This document shows, in pieces, positions 36,487 to 45,270 of a DNA stretch of 64,000 nucleotides. The notes below the pieces were generated by a model. That model was not told the origin of the DNA and did no database searches. It saw only the letters and a list, made by a program, of their open reading frames with translations. Positions within the stretch are counted from its first letter, which is position 1. Each line of letters opens with the position of its first letter. Both the position numbers and the translations under genes were made by a program. The stretch is from Mycobacterium xenopi (GTDB lineage Bacteria; Actinomycetota; Actinomycetes; Mycobacteriales; Mycobacteriaceae), in the NCBI RefSeq assembly GCF_009936235.1, contig NZ_AP022314.1:3720001-3784000 (forward strand). Direction: 5' to 3'.

Positions 36487-37367
36487 ATCACCCGCGCAGC
36501 CGGCACCGCTGCGCGCACGTTGGCCTCAGCTGCGTCGATGGTGGCGGCGATGGTGGCCAGCTGAACCTGCGGAGCCACCGCGATCTTGGCGGCCACCAAC
36601 AGCTCCTCCGGGCCAAGGTACTGGGTGCGCAGATGGATGAGCCGCTCGACGTGCTCGGTGGATTCCAGCGCCGTTCGGATTGCCTGGGTCTGGGCCGTGG
36701 TGGCGCCCTCGCCGATCAGCAGGCTGTGCATCTCGACCATCAACACGATCGCGATCAGCCCGAGCAGCACGCCGATGCCGATCGTGCCGATGCCGTCCCA
36801 CACCGGGTCACCGGTCACGGCGGTGAGCCCGACCCCGGCCAGCGCGAACACCAAGCCGACGAGCGCGCCGGTGTCTTCCAGCAGCACCACGGGCAGCTCG
36901 GGATTGCGGGAAGTGCGGATGAACCGCCACCAGCTACTGTTGCCTTTCAGTGGCCGCGACTCGACCATCGCCGTGCGAAAGCTGAAGGCTTCCAAGCCGA
37001 TTGCCACGGCCAAGATGACCAAAGCCACCGCGGGCGAGCTGAGCTCTGCCGGGTGGGTGATCTTGTGGTAGCCGTCGTAGAGAGCAAACACCGAGCCGAG
37101 CGTGAACAGCACCAGGGCCACGACAAACGACCAGAAGTAGCGGCTGCGGCCGTAGCCGAACGGATGCAGCGCGTCAGCGCGTTTGCGGGCCGCGCGCTGG
37201 CCGAGCAGCAGCAGGGCCTGGTTGGAGGTATCGGCCACCGAGTGCACCGACTCGGCGAGCATCGACGAGCTGCCCGTGACCAGGAAGCCGACGAACTTGG
37301 CGGCGGCGATGCCCGCGTTGGCGGCCAGGGCGGCCAGGATCGCGCGGATGCTGTTGGTTGACGTCAC
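36447..37367 (-). CDS. Cation diffusion facilitator (Zn2+/Fe2+/Mn2+ efflux) transporter
   Basis: CDF-family metal/proton antiporter of 306 residues. Six membrane helices are expected. The metal site is visible as His-x3-Asp in helix 2 (ESVHSVADTSNQ) and Asp-x3-Asp in helix 5 (GDPVWDGIG), and the C-terminal cytosolic domain follows (TEHVERLIHLRTQYLGPEELLV). The GTG at 37367 overlaps the manA TGA (GTGA), giving coupling to manA; the upstream open frame lies inside manA. I do not recall a gene for this family at this place in H37Rv. Confidence 0.87.
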   Translation of the reverse strand: MTSTNSIRAILAALAANAGIAAAKFVGFLVTGSSSMLAESVHSVADTSNQALLLLGQRAARKRADALHPFGYGRSRYFWSFVVALVLFTLGSVFALYDGYHKITHPAELSSPAVALVILAVAIGLEAFSFRTAMVESRPLKGNSSWWRFIRTSRNPELPVVLLEDTGALVGLVFALAGVGLTAVTGDPVWDGIGTIGIGVLLGLIAIVLMVEMHSLLIGEGATTAQTQAIRTALESTEHVERLIHLRTQYLGPEELLVAAKIAVAPQVQLATIAATIDAAEANVRAAVPAARVIYLEPDLDRAVPR

Positions 37368-38590
37368 AGGCCCACGGTGGCCCGAAACAGCTTGCTGGGC
37401 TCGCGCGCGACCAGCCGGATCGGCCCGTCGTCGGCGGCCACCCATGCCGCCATGCCCCGGTTGAGGGTCAGAGCGCGGGATTTGCCGTGGACGGCCGTCG
37501 ACCCTTCGGTGCACAACAGGATCTGAGGTCCGTCGTGACGCGACGGCGCGTCGACCTCGTGGCCGAGGTGTTCGTCGGCGAGCGTGAGCACCGACACTGC
37601 GAACTCGGGTGCCGGGGTGTCGTAGATGAGCTCAAGTCCGTCCCGGTGCACCGGTGGGCGCAGCTGCGCCTCGGTGGTCGGGGTGAAGTCGAGCACCCGC
37701 AGCAGCTCCGGGACGTCGACGTGTTTGGGCGTCAGCCCTCCCCGTAAAACGTTGTCGGAGTTGGCCATCACCTCGACCGCGACGCCGCGCAGATAGGTGT
37801 GCAGATTGCCGGCCGGCAAGAAGATCGCCTCCCCGGGAGCCAAGCTGATCCGGTTGAGCAACAAGGCCGCCAGGACACCGGCGTCGCCGGGATACTGCTC
37901 GCCGAGCTCCAACACGGTCTTGGCTTCGGCAGCGAATTCCGTTGCGCCGGAAGTGACATAGTGGATCGCGCCCTCGAGCACGGCCGGTATCAAAACGTCG
38001 ATGTCGGGCTGCGGAGCGGTGATCCAGGTGGTGAACAACGCCCGCAGGCCGTCGGCGTCGGATTGGTCGTTGAGCAACTCGATGTAGGGGTCGAGGTCCG
38101 AGACGGCCAACGCCCGCAGCAGCTCGACGGTGCGGTCCACCGGACGGAACCCGGCCAGCGCTTCGAATGGCTGCAACGCCACTAGAAGTTCGGGCTTGTG
38201 CCGGTTGTCGCGATAGTTGCGGATCGGTGAGGAAACCGGGATGCCGAGCCGCTCCTCGCGAAGGTAGCCTTCGATCGCTTGTTCAGCGCTCGGATGGGCC
38301 TGCAGCGACAGCGGCTCGTCGGCGGCCAGCACCTTGACCAAAAACGGCAGTACGTCGCCGAACCTGGTGCGCGCCGCCGAGCCCAGTTGTCCCTCTGGGT
38401 CGGCGATCAGCGCATCCAGCAGCGAGGTCTCACCGTCGTCGGTCTCCAGCCAGGCCGGGTCGCCCGGATGCGCGCCGAGCCAGAGTTCGGCCTCTGGGTG
38501 GGCAGCCGGCACCGGCCGCCCGGTGAATTCGGCGATAGCGGTCCGCGATCCCCACGCGTACGTCCGTATCGCCCCGCGTAGCAATTCCAC
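37364..38590 (-). CDS. manA: Mannose-6-phosphate isomerase
   Basis: Zinc enzyme interconverting fructose-6-phosphate and mannose-6-phosphate, feeding GDP-mannose for lipoarabinomannan, PIMs and glycoproteins. The 408-residue cupin-fold protein has the metal and active-site segments LQAHPS, KPELLVAL and EAIFLPAGNLHTYLRG. The length matches Rv3255c. It sits in a run of mannose genes on the minus strand (pmmA, the Rv3256c homologue, manA) and overlaps the CDF gene start. Confidence 0.94.
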   Translation of the reverse strand: MELLRGAIRTYAWGSRTAIAEFTGRPVPAAHPEAELWLGAHPGDPAWLETDDGETSLLDALIADPEGQLGSAARTRFGDVLPFLVKVLAADEPLSLQAHPSAEQAIEGYLREERLGIPVSSPIRNYRDNRHKPELLVALQPFEALAGFRPVDRTVELLRALAVSDLDPYIELLNDQSDADGLRALFTTWITAPQPDIDVLIPAVLEGAIHYVTSGATEFAAEAKTVLELGEQYPGDAGVLAALLLNRISLAPGEAIFLPAGNLHTYLRGVAVEVMANSDNVLRGGLTPKHVDVPELLRVLDFTPTTEAQLRPPVHRDGLELIYDTPAPEFAVSVLTLADEHLGHEVDAPSRHDGPQILLCTEGSTAVHGKSRALTLNRGMAAWVAADDGPIRLVAREPSKLFRATVGL

Positions 38591-38597
38591 TGTCTAT

Positions 38598-39667
38598 TTA
38601 TCCCCGCACCAGTCGCAGATAAACCGCGGCCATTTCCAGCCGAACGGCCAATATTGCCAGCTGCTGTTCGGCACCGAGCCCCGTCACCGCCTCGGTGGGT
38701 GCCTCCGGCAGGTCCGGGACATCCTCAGCGATGACGATATCGACGTCGAGCCCATTGACCCGGGCGGCCACCACCGTCCGCTCCGCGGCCAGGGTCAGCG
38801 CCACCACGCGCGGCCGTTCGGGCAGTGGCCCGTCGATCTGTTCGTCGTGGAAAAGGCTGTCGGCCGCATCGCCGAACCCGGCCCGCAGCGCCACCACCGC
38901 GTCGGCCAGCCCGCTGGCGGCGACCACCTGATGGGCGATCCGCAGCAGGACCGAGCACCCGTGCCGGGCCAGCGCCAGGGTGGCAGCGCAGTCACCGGCC
39001 AGCACGACACGACGACCCGACATGCGCTCGGCCAGCGTCTTGGCCGGATTGGTGAACAGTTCACGTCCCGCGCTGTTGCGCAGCGCTTCGGTGTCGAGCT
39101 CATCGGCCAGCCGCGCCAGGTCGATTCGCAGACCCGGGTCGACGCCGGCCAGCACGGCCAGCCCGGCGGCCAGATACCGACACAACACGAAGTCGTCGGG
39201 CACCGGCAGCCGCGGTTCCAGCACCGCGACCCGCCCTGCGGTCGTGTCACGCAGCGGGCCCTCATAGGGCGCCGCGACGACCACCCGCGCGCCGCGGCGC
39301 ACCCCGGTCGCCGCAGCCCCGACCAGCGCAGGATCGCCCGGGTCGTCGCCGGCCACGATCAGCACGTCCAGCGCTCCGATCCACGACGGCGCTTCGGCGG
39401 TAACGACGATCGGCTCGCCGCACGAACCGCCGACCGCCGCGGCCAGCATGGCGCCGGCGCTCGCGGCGGTACCGCGGCCGGCTACCCAGACCAGGGTGCG
39501 GGGACGGTCGCCCCCGCGGATCGAGTCCAGCGCACCTTCGTCGGACGCGGCGGCGGTGGCGCGCACCTGCGCGCCGCCATCGACGCCGCCCGCAACAGCC
39601 CGTCTCGGTCGGCGGCGATCAGGCCTTCGGTGTCGTCGATATCGATCGTGGCGCCGATAGCGTTCAC
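38598..39667 (-). pseudogene. Rv3256c homologue (SIS-like, between pmmA and manA), apparently frameshifted
   Basis: The protein begins VNAIGATIDIDDTEGLIAADR (GTG at 39667, overlapping the pmmA TGA). It is in frame for about 31 residues to RAASMA and then continues as AQVRATAAASDEGALDS in another frame to a stop at 38598. The switch is near 39574, where one G appears to be missing from a GCGGGCGCG-type sequence. One added base gives about 356 residues, near the H37Rv length. The main part has sugar-isomerase-like blocks (LVWVAGRGTAASAGAML, DVLIVAGDDPGDPALV). Function is unknown; its place in the mannose operon suggests sugar-phosphate metabolism. An internal GTG at 39566 could still give 322 residues. 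Confidence 0.75.
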
Positions 39668-41060
39668 GTCACGGCCTCCCGCTGACCGGCGAATTGCGCG
39701 ATCTCGTCGGCGATCTGCGCGACCACCGCCTCGACGTCTTCGGCGCAGCGCCCCTCGACGTTGAGCCGCAGCAGCGGCTCGGTGTTGGAGCTGCGCAGGT
39801 TGAACCAGCTGCCGTTGCCCAGGTCGACCGTCACCCCGTCGAGGTGATCGATGGAGTGGATCCGGGTGCCGAACGACTTCAGCACAGCCTCGGTTGCCGA
39901 CGCCGCGTCGGCGACGGTGAAGTTGATCTCGCCGGAGGATTCGTAGCGTTGGTAGTCGGCGGTCAGCTCCGACAGTGGCCGCCGCTGTTCGCCAAGTGCG
40001 GCAAGGACATACAGCGCGGCCAGCATCCCCGAGTCGGCACCCCAAAAATCGCGGAAGTAGTAGTGCGCCGAGTGTTCGCCGCCAAAAATGGCCCCGGTGT
40101 CGGCCATCAGCGCCTTGATGTAGGAGTGCCCGACGCGGGAGCGCACCGGCGTGCCGCCACGCTCGATCACCAATTCCGGCACCGCGCGCGAGGTGATCAG
40201 GTTATGAATCACGGTTGCGCCGATCTCCCGGTCCAGTTCACGCGCGGCGACCAAAGCGGTCACGGTCGACGGCGACACCGGCTGACCACACTCGTCGACG
40301 ACGAAGCAGCGGTCGGCGTCGCCGTCGAAGGCCAGCCCGATATCAGCGCCCTGGTCAACGACAAACTGTTGCAGGTCGACCAGGTTGGCCGGATCCAATG
40401 GGTTGGCCTCATGATGAGGAAACGAGCCGTCGAGCTCGAAATACAGCGGCAGCAACGTAATCGACTCCACCGGAGCGAACACGGCCGGAGCCGTGTGGCC
40501 GCCATGCCGTTGCCGGCGTCCACCGCTACCCGCAGCGGACGCAGGTCTGACAAGTTGACCAGCGAGCGCAAAAAGGCGCCGTAGTCGGCTAGCACATCGC
40601 GATCGGTGACGCTGCCCGGGGGCCCGTCGTAGCCGGGGACGCCGGCGATGAGTTCGTCGCGGATGGTGGCCAGCCCGGTGTCCGCGCCGACCGGCTTGGC
40701 ACCCGCTCGACACATCTTGATGCCGTTGTATGCCGCCGGGTTGTGACTGGCGGTGAACATTGCGCCGGGGCAGTCGAGCATGCCCGACGCGAAATAGAGC
40801 TGATCGGTGGAGGACAAGCCGATGCGGACCACGTCGAGACCCTGACCGGTGACGCCGGCGGCAAAGGCAGCTGCCAGCGCCGGTGAGCTCTCGCGCATGT
40901 CGTGGCCGACCACGACCTGGTGGGCCCCGTCGGCACGCATCAACCTGGCAAAAGCCGCGCCGACGTCGGCGGCGAGGGACTCGTCGATTTCGTCCCCCAC
41001 CAAGCCACGCACGTCGTACGCCTTGATCACACGGTGGACAGCCGCGGCGGGCCGAGACAT
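39664..41060 (-). pseudogene. pmmA: Phosphomannomutase/phosphoglucomutase, apparently frameshifted
   Basis: Converts mannose-6-phosphate to mannose-1-phosphate for GDP-mannose. The N-terminal frame (ATG at 41060, MSRPAAAVHRVIKAYDVRG) contains the phosphoserine loop FTASHNPAAYNGIK. After VAVDAGNGMA it must switch at about 40499-40501 to the frame carrying GHTAPAVFAP... in shifted form, the metal loop AFDGDADRCF, the sugar loop GGEHSAHYYF and the phosphate site RSSNTEPLLRL. One missing G in GCGGGCC explains the break, and adding it gives exactly 465 residues, as I recall for Rv3257c. The gene should be essential, so a sequence error is the best reading. Confidence 0.85.
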
Positions 41061-41149
41061 GACAGGGCTCCTGACGAAGGGACTCTTGGTCGCCAGCCTA
41101 ACCATTCTGGTCGGCCTCGCTGTAGGTACGCCAGCGCGCTCGTCGCCGG

Positions 41150-41641
41150 CTACTCCCCGCGCTCGGTCGGGGGGTCCGGCAGTACCCGCAGGTGCCCCCG
41201 ACGGCGTCCGCTTCCGCTGGATTGGTGGGCGGTGGAAGCCAGCGCGCCGGTATTCACGGCGCTGGCCGGTGCCCCAGAAGACGCGCCGCCAGGATCACAG
41301 AAGCCGTTGACCGGGGGCCGATTTGCCAACCCGCCGCGGCCTTCGCGCACCGCGTCGGCGAGGGCCACCAGATCGTCCTCATCCGGGTTCGGCAAGGGGC
41401 CGGGATGGCGAACAAGTTCCCACCCGCGCGGCGCGGTGATCCGGCCGGCATGGCCGACGCACAGATCCCACGAGTGCGGCTCGCGCGCGGTGGCCAGCGG
41501 ACCGATCACCGCCGTGGAATCCGAGTAGACGAACGTCAACGTCGCCACCGCGTGGTGCGGACACCCGGGCCGGCAGCAGCGACGCGGAGCATTCACGGTC
41601 GAGAGGCTATCGTGCGGAAACGACGCCACGGGGCCGGACAC
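41150..41641 (-). CDS. DUF3499-family conserved protein (Rv3258c-like)
   Basis: A protein of about 163 residues whose conserved core runs from VNAPRRCCRPGCPHHAVATLTF to GHAGRITAPRGWELVR. The CCRPGCPH and LCVGH Cys/His pattern suggests a small metal site. The C-terminal third is low-complexity. The GTG at 41641 gives the H37Rv length; a GTG at 41596 (V-N-A-P) preceded at 7 bases by TAGCCT is a good leaderless alternative. It is divergent from the Rv3259 homologue. Function is unknown. Confidence 0.78.
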   Translation of the reverse strand: MSGPVASFPHDSLSTVNAPRRCCRPGCPHHAVATLTFVYSDSTAVIGPLATAREPHSWDLCVGHAGRITAPRGWELVRHPGPLPNPDEDDLVALADAVREGRGGLANRPPVNGFCDPGGASSGAPASAVNTGALASTAHQSSGSGRRRGHLRVLPDPPTERGE

Positions 41642-41757
41642 GCGCATTGGGCGGGGCCGCGATGTGCAACCGTTACCATCGGCGCGTGAGCGATTCTCGC
41701 GGCTCGCGACGAGGCAGTCGGTCCGCGCGGCGCTCGGCAGCGCGGCGAGGACGCGAG

Positions 41758-42180
41758 ATGCGTGGGCCGCTGCTGCCGCCGACGGTGCCAGGCTGGCGCA
41801 GCCGGGCCGAGCGTTTCGACATGGCGGTGCTGGAGGCCTATGAGCCCATCGAGCGCCGGTGGCAGGATCGGGTGTCGGGGCTTGACGTGGCGGTTGACGA
41901 GATCCCGCGCATGTGTCCCAACGACCCCGACAGCGTGCAGTGGCCGCCTGAGGTCGTCGCCGACGGGCCGATCGCGCTGGCCCGGTTGATCCCCGCCGGT
42001 GTCGATGTCCGCGGCAACGCCACACGCGCACGAATTGTATTGTTCCGCAAACCGATCGAGCGGCGTGCGAAAGACACCGTCGAACTTGGCGAATTGCTGC
42101 ACGAGATTCTGGTGGCTCAGGTGGCGACGTATTTGGACGTCGACCCCTCAGTCATCGACCCCACGATCGACGACGACTAA
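41758..42180 (+). CDS. Zincin-like metallopeptidase family protein lacking HExxH (Rv3259-like)
   Basis: A 140-residue member of the small zincin-like family (PF06262 type), recognised by VLEAYEPIERRWQ, the IVLFRKPIERRAKD strand and the C-terminal helix ELLHEILVAQVATYLDV. Family members usually have HExxH in that helix; here the position reads AQVAT, so metal catalysis looks lost. I chose the ATG at 41758 because GAGGA lies 6 bases upstream and the length agrees with H37Rv; a GTG at 41686, preceded by TACCAT at 6 bases, would give 164 residues with a basic N-terminus. Confidence 0.75.
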   Translation: MRGPLLPPTVPGWRSRAERFDMAVLEAYEPIERRWQDRVSGLDVAVDEIPRMCPNDPDSVQWPPEVVADGPIALARLIPAGVDVRGNATRARIVLFRKPIERRAKDTVELGELLHEILVAQVATYLDVDPSVIDPTIDDD

Positions 42181-42203
42181 ACGTGTCGACTAGCCCGGGC
42201 GCG

Positions 42204-42563
42204 TTAGATGATGCCGCGCTTGAGGCGACGGCGCTCCCGCTCGGAGAGGCCACCCCAGATGCCGAAGCGCTCGTCGTGTGCCAGCGCGTACTCCAGGCAC
42301 TCGGCGCGCACCTCACAGCCCAGGCAGATCTTTTTCGCCTCGCGAGTGGAGCCGCCCTTCTCGGGAAAGAATGCCTCGGGGTCGGTTTGCGCGCACAGCG
42401 CACGGTCTTGCCATTGGTCGCGGGTCACGGGCCCCAGCGGAAATACGTTGGCAGCGTCGGAAACCAGACTCAAATGGGGCCGCCGCGCCGGACCCGTTGT
42501 CGCCGAGCCGGTATTGGTGTGCGGTGTCCCTCCCACTACGCCCCGCAGGTGCTCATAGGACAT
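42204..42563 (-). CDS. whiB2: WhiB2 iron-sulfur transcriptional regulator
   Basis: WhiB-family 4Fe-4S regulator required for septation and cell division. The 119-residue protein has the four cysteines (ALCAQ, then CLGCEVRAEC), the turn GIWGG and a basic C-terminal tail (SERERRRLKRG) for DNA binding. The ATG at 42563 has GAGGAGG 7 bases upstream, which fixes the start; the longer open frame upstream is not coding. It is divergent from fbiA across a 368-base region and convergent with the Rv3259 homologue. Confidence 0.94.
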   Translation of the reverse strand: MSYEHLRGVVGGTPHTNTGSATTGPARRPHLSLVSDAANVFPLGPVTRDQWQDRALCAQTDPEAFFPEKGGSTREAKKICLGCEVRAECLEYALAHDERFGIWGGLSERERRRLKRGII

Positions 42564-42931
42564 GCTCCGCCTCCTCACCTGGATTCGCTGATCGTGAATG
42601 TCGCCACTGTTCTGATGTGTTATGCGGCCATCTCTTTTCGAACAAGTGATCGAATCTCGGTCTGCGACACCGCAACCGGCCGGCCAACCGGGAAATGACA
42701 CTGATGTGATTACACACGGGTAACTTGCCGTGGTCAAGCGCTGAAACCAAATTCCATACCATGTCGTGACCAAATTTCAGCGGCAATGTGCCGATCTGCG
42801 CCCCCGCGTGTCGGACGGTATCCCTCGGTCCGCTGCCTAGACCGCATCGTCACCGGGCCCAACCCCACAGCCCGCCTCCTCCTCGGTCCGCTGCGCAGAC
42901 CGCATCGTCACCGGGCGTACTGTCGTGCGGT
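42564..42931. other. Intergenic region between whiB2 and fbiA
   Basis: 368 bases without a supported gene between divergent whiB2 and fbiA. The whiB2 half is relatively A+T-rich and contains TGTG-atta-CACA near 42704. The fbiA half holds a pair of 36-base direct repeats. A TACTGT 8 bases before the fbiA GTG may be its -10. I see no RNA gene. Confidence 0.5.
42823..42916 (+). repeat. Two 36-base direct repeats upstream of fbiA
   Basis: Copies at 42823-42858 and 42881-42916 are identical at 34 of 36 positions (both begin CCTCGGTCCGCTGC and end CATCGTCACCGGGC), with a 58-base period. The second copy ends 15 bases before the fbiA start codon. They may be duplicated promoter or operator DNA. Confidence 0.75.
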
Positions 42932-43921
42932 GTGAAGATCACGGTTCTGGTCGGCGGCGTGGGCGGCGCCCGCTTCCTGCTCGGTGTCCAGCACCTGCTC
43001 GGCCTGGGCCAGTTCGCCTCCGATCACGGCCCGGCCGAGCACGAACTCACCGCCGTGGTGAACATCGGTGACGACGCCTGGATTCACGGCCTACGCGTCT
43101 GCCCAGACCTCGACACCTGCATGTACACACTCGGCGGCGCGGTCGACCCGCAGCGCGGGTGGGGCCGTCGCGACGAAACCTGGCACGCCAAAGAGGAACT
43201 CGCGCGCTACGGGGTTCAGCCCGACTGGTTCCAGCTGGGCGATCGCGACTTGGCCACCCACTTGGTGCGCAGCCAGATGCTGCGAGCCGGCTACCCGCTC
43301 TCGCAAGTCACCGCGGCGCTGTGCGACCGCTGGCAGCCGGGCGCCCGCCTGCTGCCGGTTAGCGACGACCGCTGCGAAACCCACGCCGTCATAACCGATC
43401 CAGCTGACGGCAACCGGCGTGCGATCCACTTCCAGGAATGGTGGGTGCGTCATCGTGCCCAAGTACCGACCCACAGCTTCGCGTTCGTTGGCGCCGAAAA
43501 CGCCAACGCTGCACCCGAAGTCGCCGAGGCGATCACCCACGCCGACATCATCATGCTGGCACCGTCAAACCCCGTCGTGAGCATCGGCGCCATCCTGGCC
43601 ATCCCCGGCATCCGGGCTGCACTGCGCTCGACGCCGGCTCCCGTGGTCGGCTATTCGCCCATCATCGACGGAAAGCCGTTGCGCGGCATGGCATATGAAT
43701 GCCTCACCGTGATCGGTGTCAAATGCACTGCCGAGGCCGTCGGCCAACACTACGGGGCCCGCCAGGCGACCGGCATTCTCGACTGCTGGCTGGTCCACGA
43801 GGGCGATCACGCCGAAATCGAAGGCGTCGCAGTCCGATCCATACCGCTACTGATGACCGACCCTAAAGCAACGGCCGACATGGTCAGCGCGGGACTGGAA
43901 CTCGCGGGTGTGGCAGTATGA
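42932..43921 (+). CDS. fbiA: Phosphoenolpyruvyl (2-phospho-L-lactate) transferase FbiA, F420 synthesis
   Basis: Joins the phosphoenolpyruvyl (or lactyl) group to Fo, making dehydro-F420-0, in coenzyme F420 synthesis. The GTG at 42932 gives 329 residues beginning V/M-K-I-T-VLVGGVGGARFLLG; upstream open frame is repeat DNA. Conserved CofD-type blocks include NIGDDAWIHGLRVCPDLDTCMYTL, ATHLVRSQMLRAGYPLSQVT and MLAPSNPVVSIGAIL. It overlaps fbiB by 4 bases. Confidence 0.95.
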   Translation: MKITVLVGGVGGARFLLGVQHLLGLGQFASDHGPAEHELTAVVNIGDDAWIHGLRVCPDLDTCMYTLGGAVDPQRGWGRRDETWHAKEELARYGVQPDWFQLGDRDLATHLVRSQMLRAGYPLSQVTAALCDRWQPGARLLPVSDDRCETHAVITDPADGNRRAIHFQEWWVRHRAQVPTHSFAFVGAENANAAPEVAEAITHADIIMLAPSNPVVSIGAILAIPGIRAALRSTPAPVVGYSPIIDGKPLRGMAYECLTVIGVKCTAEAVGQHYGARQATGILDCWLVHEGDHAEIEGVAVRSIPLLMTDPKATADMVSAGLELAGVAV

Positions 43922-45270
43922 GCAGCGTGACCGCGGGTCACGGTGCCGCGTCGACTGTCGAGATCATCCCCGTCACCGACCTTCCCGAATTCCGGCCCGG
44001 CGACAACCTGGCCGCTGCGATTGCCCAGGCTGCGCCCTGGCTGCGCGACGGCGACGTTGTGGTGATCACCAGCAAGGTGGTGTCCAAATGTGAGGGCCGC
44101 ATCGTGCCCGCCCCCGAAGATGTCGAAGCGCGAGACCAGCTGCGGCGCAAGCTGATCGACGAAGAAACGGTGCGTGTGCTGGCCCGCAAGGGCCGCACTT
44201 TGATCACCGAGAACCGGCTCGGGCTGGTGCAGGCCGCGGCCGGGGTGGACGGCTCAAACGTCAGTGCAGCCGAGCTGGCCCTACTGCCTGTCGACCCCGA
44301 CGCCAGTGCCGCAACCCTGCGCGCCGAACTGCGCGAGCGGCTCGGAATCACCGTCGCGGTGGTGATCACCGACACCATGGGCCGCGCGTGGCGCAACGGG
44401 CAGACCGATGCTGCCGTCGGCTCGGCCGGTCTGGCCGTGTTGCACAGTTACGCCGGAATCGCCGACCCGCACGGCAACGAGTTGGTGGTCACCGAAATCG
44501 CCGTTGCCGACGAAGTCGCCGCGGCAGCCGATCTGGTCAAGGGAAAGCTCACCGGAATACCGGTGGCCGTGGTACGCGGACTGCACATCACCGACGACGG
44601 CTCGACAGCGCGGCGACTAATCCGCGCGGGAACGGAAGACCTGTTCTGGCTGGGCACCGCCGAAGCACTCGACCAGGGCCGTCGGCAGGCCCAGTTGCTG
44701 CGCCGCTCCGTGCGTCAGTTCAGCGAGCAACCCGTCCCCGCGCACCTGATCGAAGACGCCGTCGCCGAAGCGCTGACCGCGCCGGCCCCCCACCACACCC
44801 GGCCCGCACGGTTCGTGTGGCTGCAGACCCCGGAGCTCCGCCTTCGGCTGCTGGACCGCATGCGCGACAAGTGGCGGGCCGACCTGCTCGGTGACCGCAA
44901 GCCCCCCGACGCCGTCGAGCGGCGGGTGGCGCGCGGCCAGATCCTTTACGACGCACCCGAAGTCGTCATCCCGATGCTGGTTCCCGACGGCGCACACAGT
45001 TATCCCGATGCTGCCCGCACCGCCGCCGAGCACACCATGTTCACCGTCGCGGTCGGTGCGGCCGTGCAGGCGCTGCTGGTGGCGCTGGCGGTGCGCGGGG
45101 TGGGCAGCTGCTGGATCGGCTCGACCATCTTCGCCGCCGACATAGTGCGTGACGAGCTGGAGTTGCCGGGCGACTGGGAACCGTTGGGCGCCGTCGCTAT
45201 TGGTTACCCGACCGAACCGACATTCCCTCGGCCGCCGGCACCGCTAGACGGCTTGCTGGTGCGCAAGTGA
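43918..45270 (+). CDS. fbiB: Bifunctional F420:gamma-glutamyl ligase/dehydro-F420 reductase FbiB
   Basis: A 450-residue two-domain enzyme. Residues 1 to about 245 are a CofE-like ligase adding gamma-linked glutamates to F420 (VVVITSKVVSKCEGR, AVVITDTMGRAWRNGQTD). Residues about 250-450 are an FMN-binding nitroreductase-fold domain that reduces dehydro-F420-0 (RRSVRQFSEQPVP, GVGSCWIGSTIF, AIGYP). It overlaps fbiA (ATGA) and the following Nudix gene (GTGA), so the three are co-translated. Confidence 0.95.
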   Translation: MSSVTAGHGAASTVEIIPVTDLPEFRPGDNLAAAIAQAAPWLRDGDVVVITSKVVSKCEGRIVPAPEDVEARDQLRRKLIDEETVRVLARKGRTLITENRLGLVQAAAGVDGSNVSAAELALLPVDPDASAATLRAELRERLGITVAVVITDTMGRAWRNGQTDAAVGSAGLAVLHSYAGIADPHGNELVVTEIAVADEVAAAADLVKGKLTGIPVAVVRGLHITDDGSTARRLIRAGTEDLFWLGTAEALDQGRRQAQLLRRSVRQFSEQPVPAHLIEDAVAEALTAPAPHHTRPARFVWLQTPELRLRLLDRMRDKWRADLLGDRKPPDAVERRVARGQILYDAPEVVIPMLVPDGAHSYPDAARTAAEHTMFTVAVGAAVQALLVALAVRGVGSCWIGSTIFAADIVRDELELPGDWEPLGAVAIGYPTEPTFPRPPAPLDGLLVRK

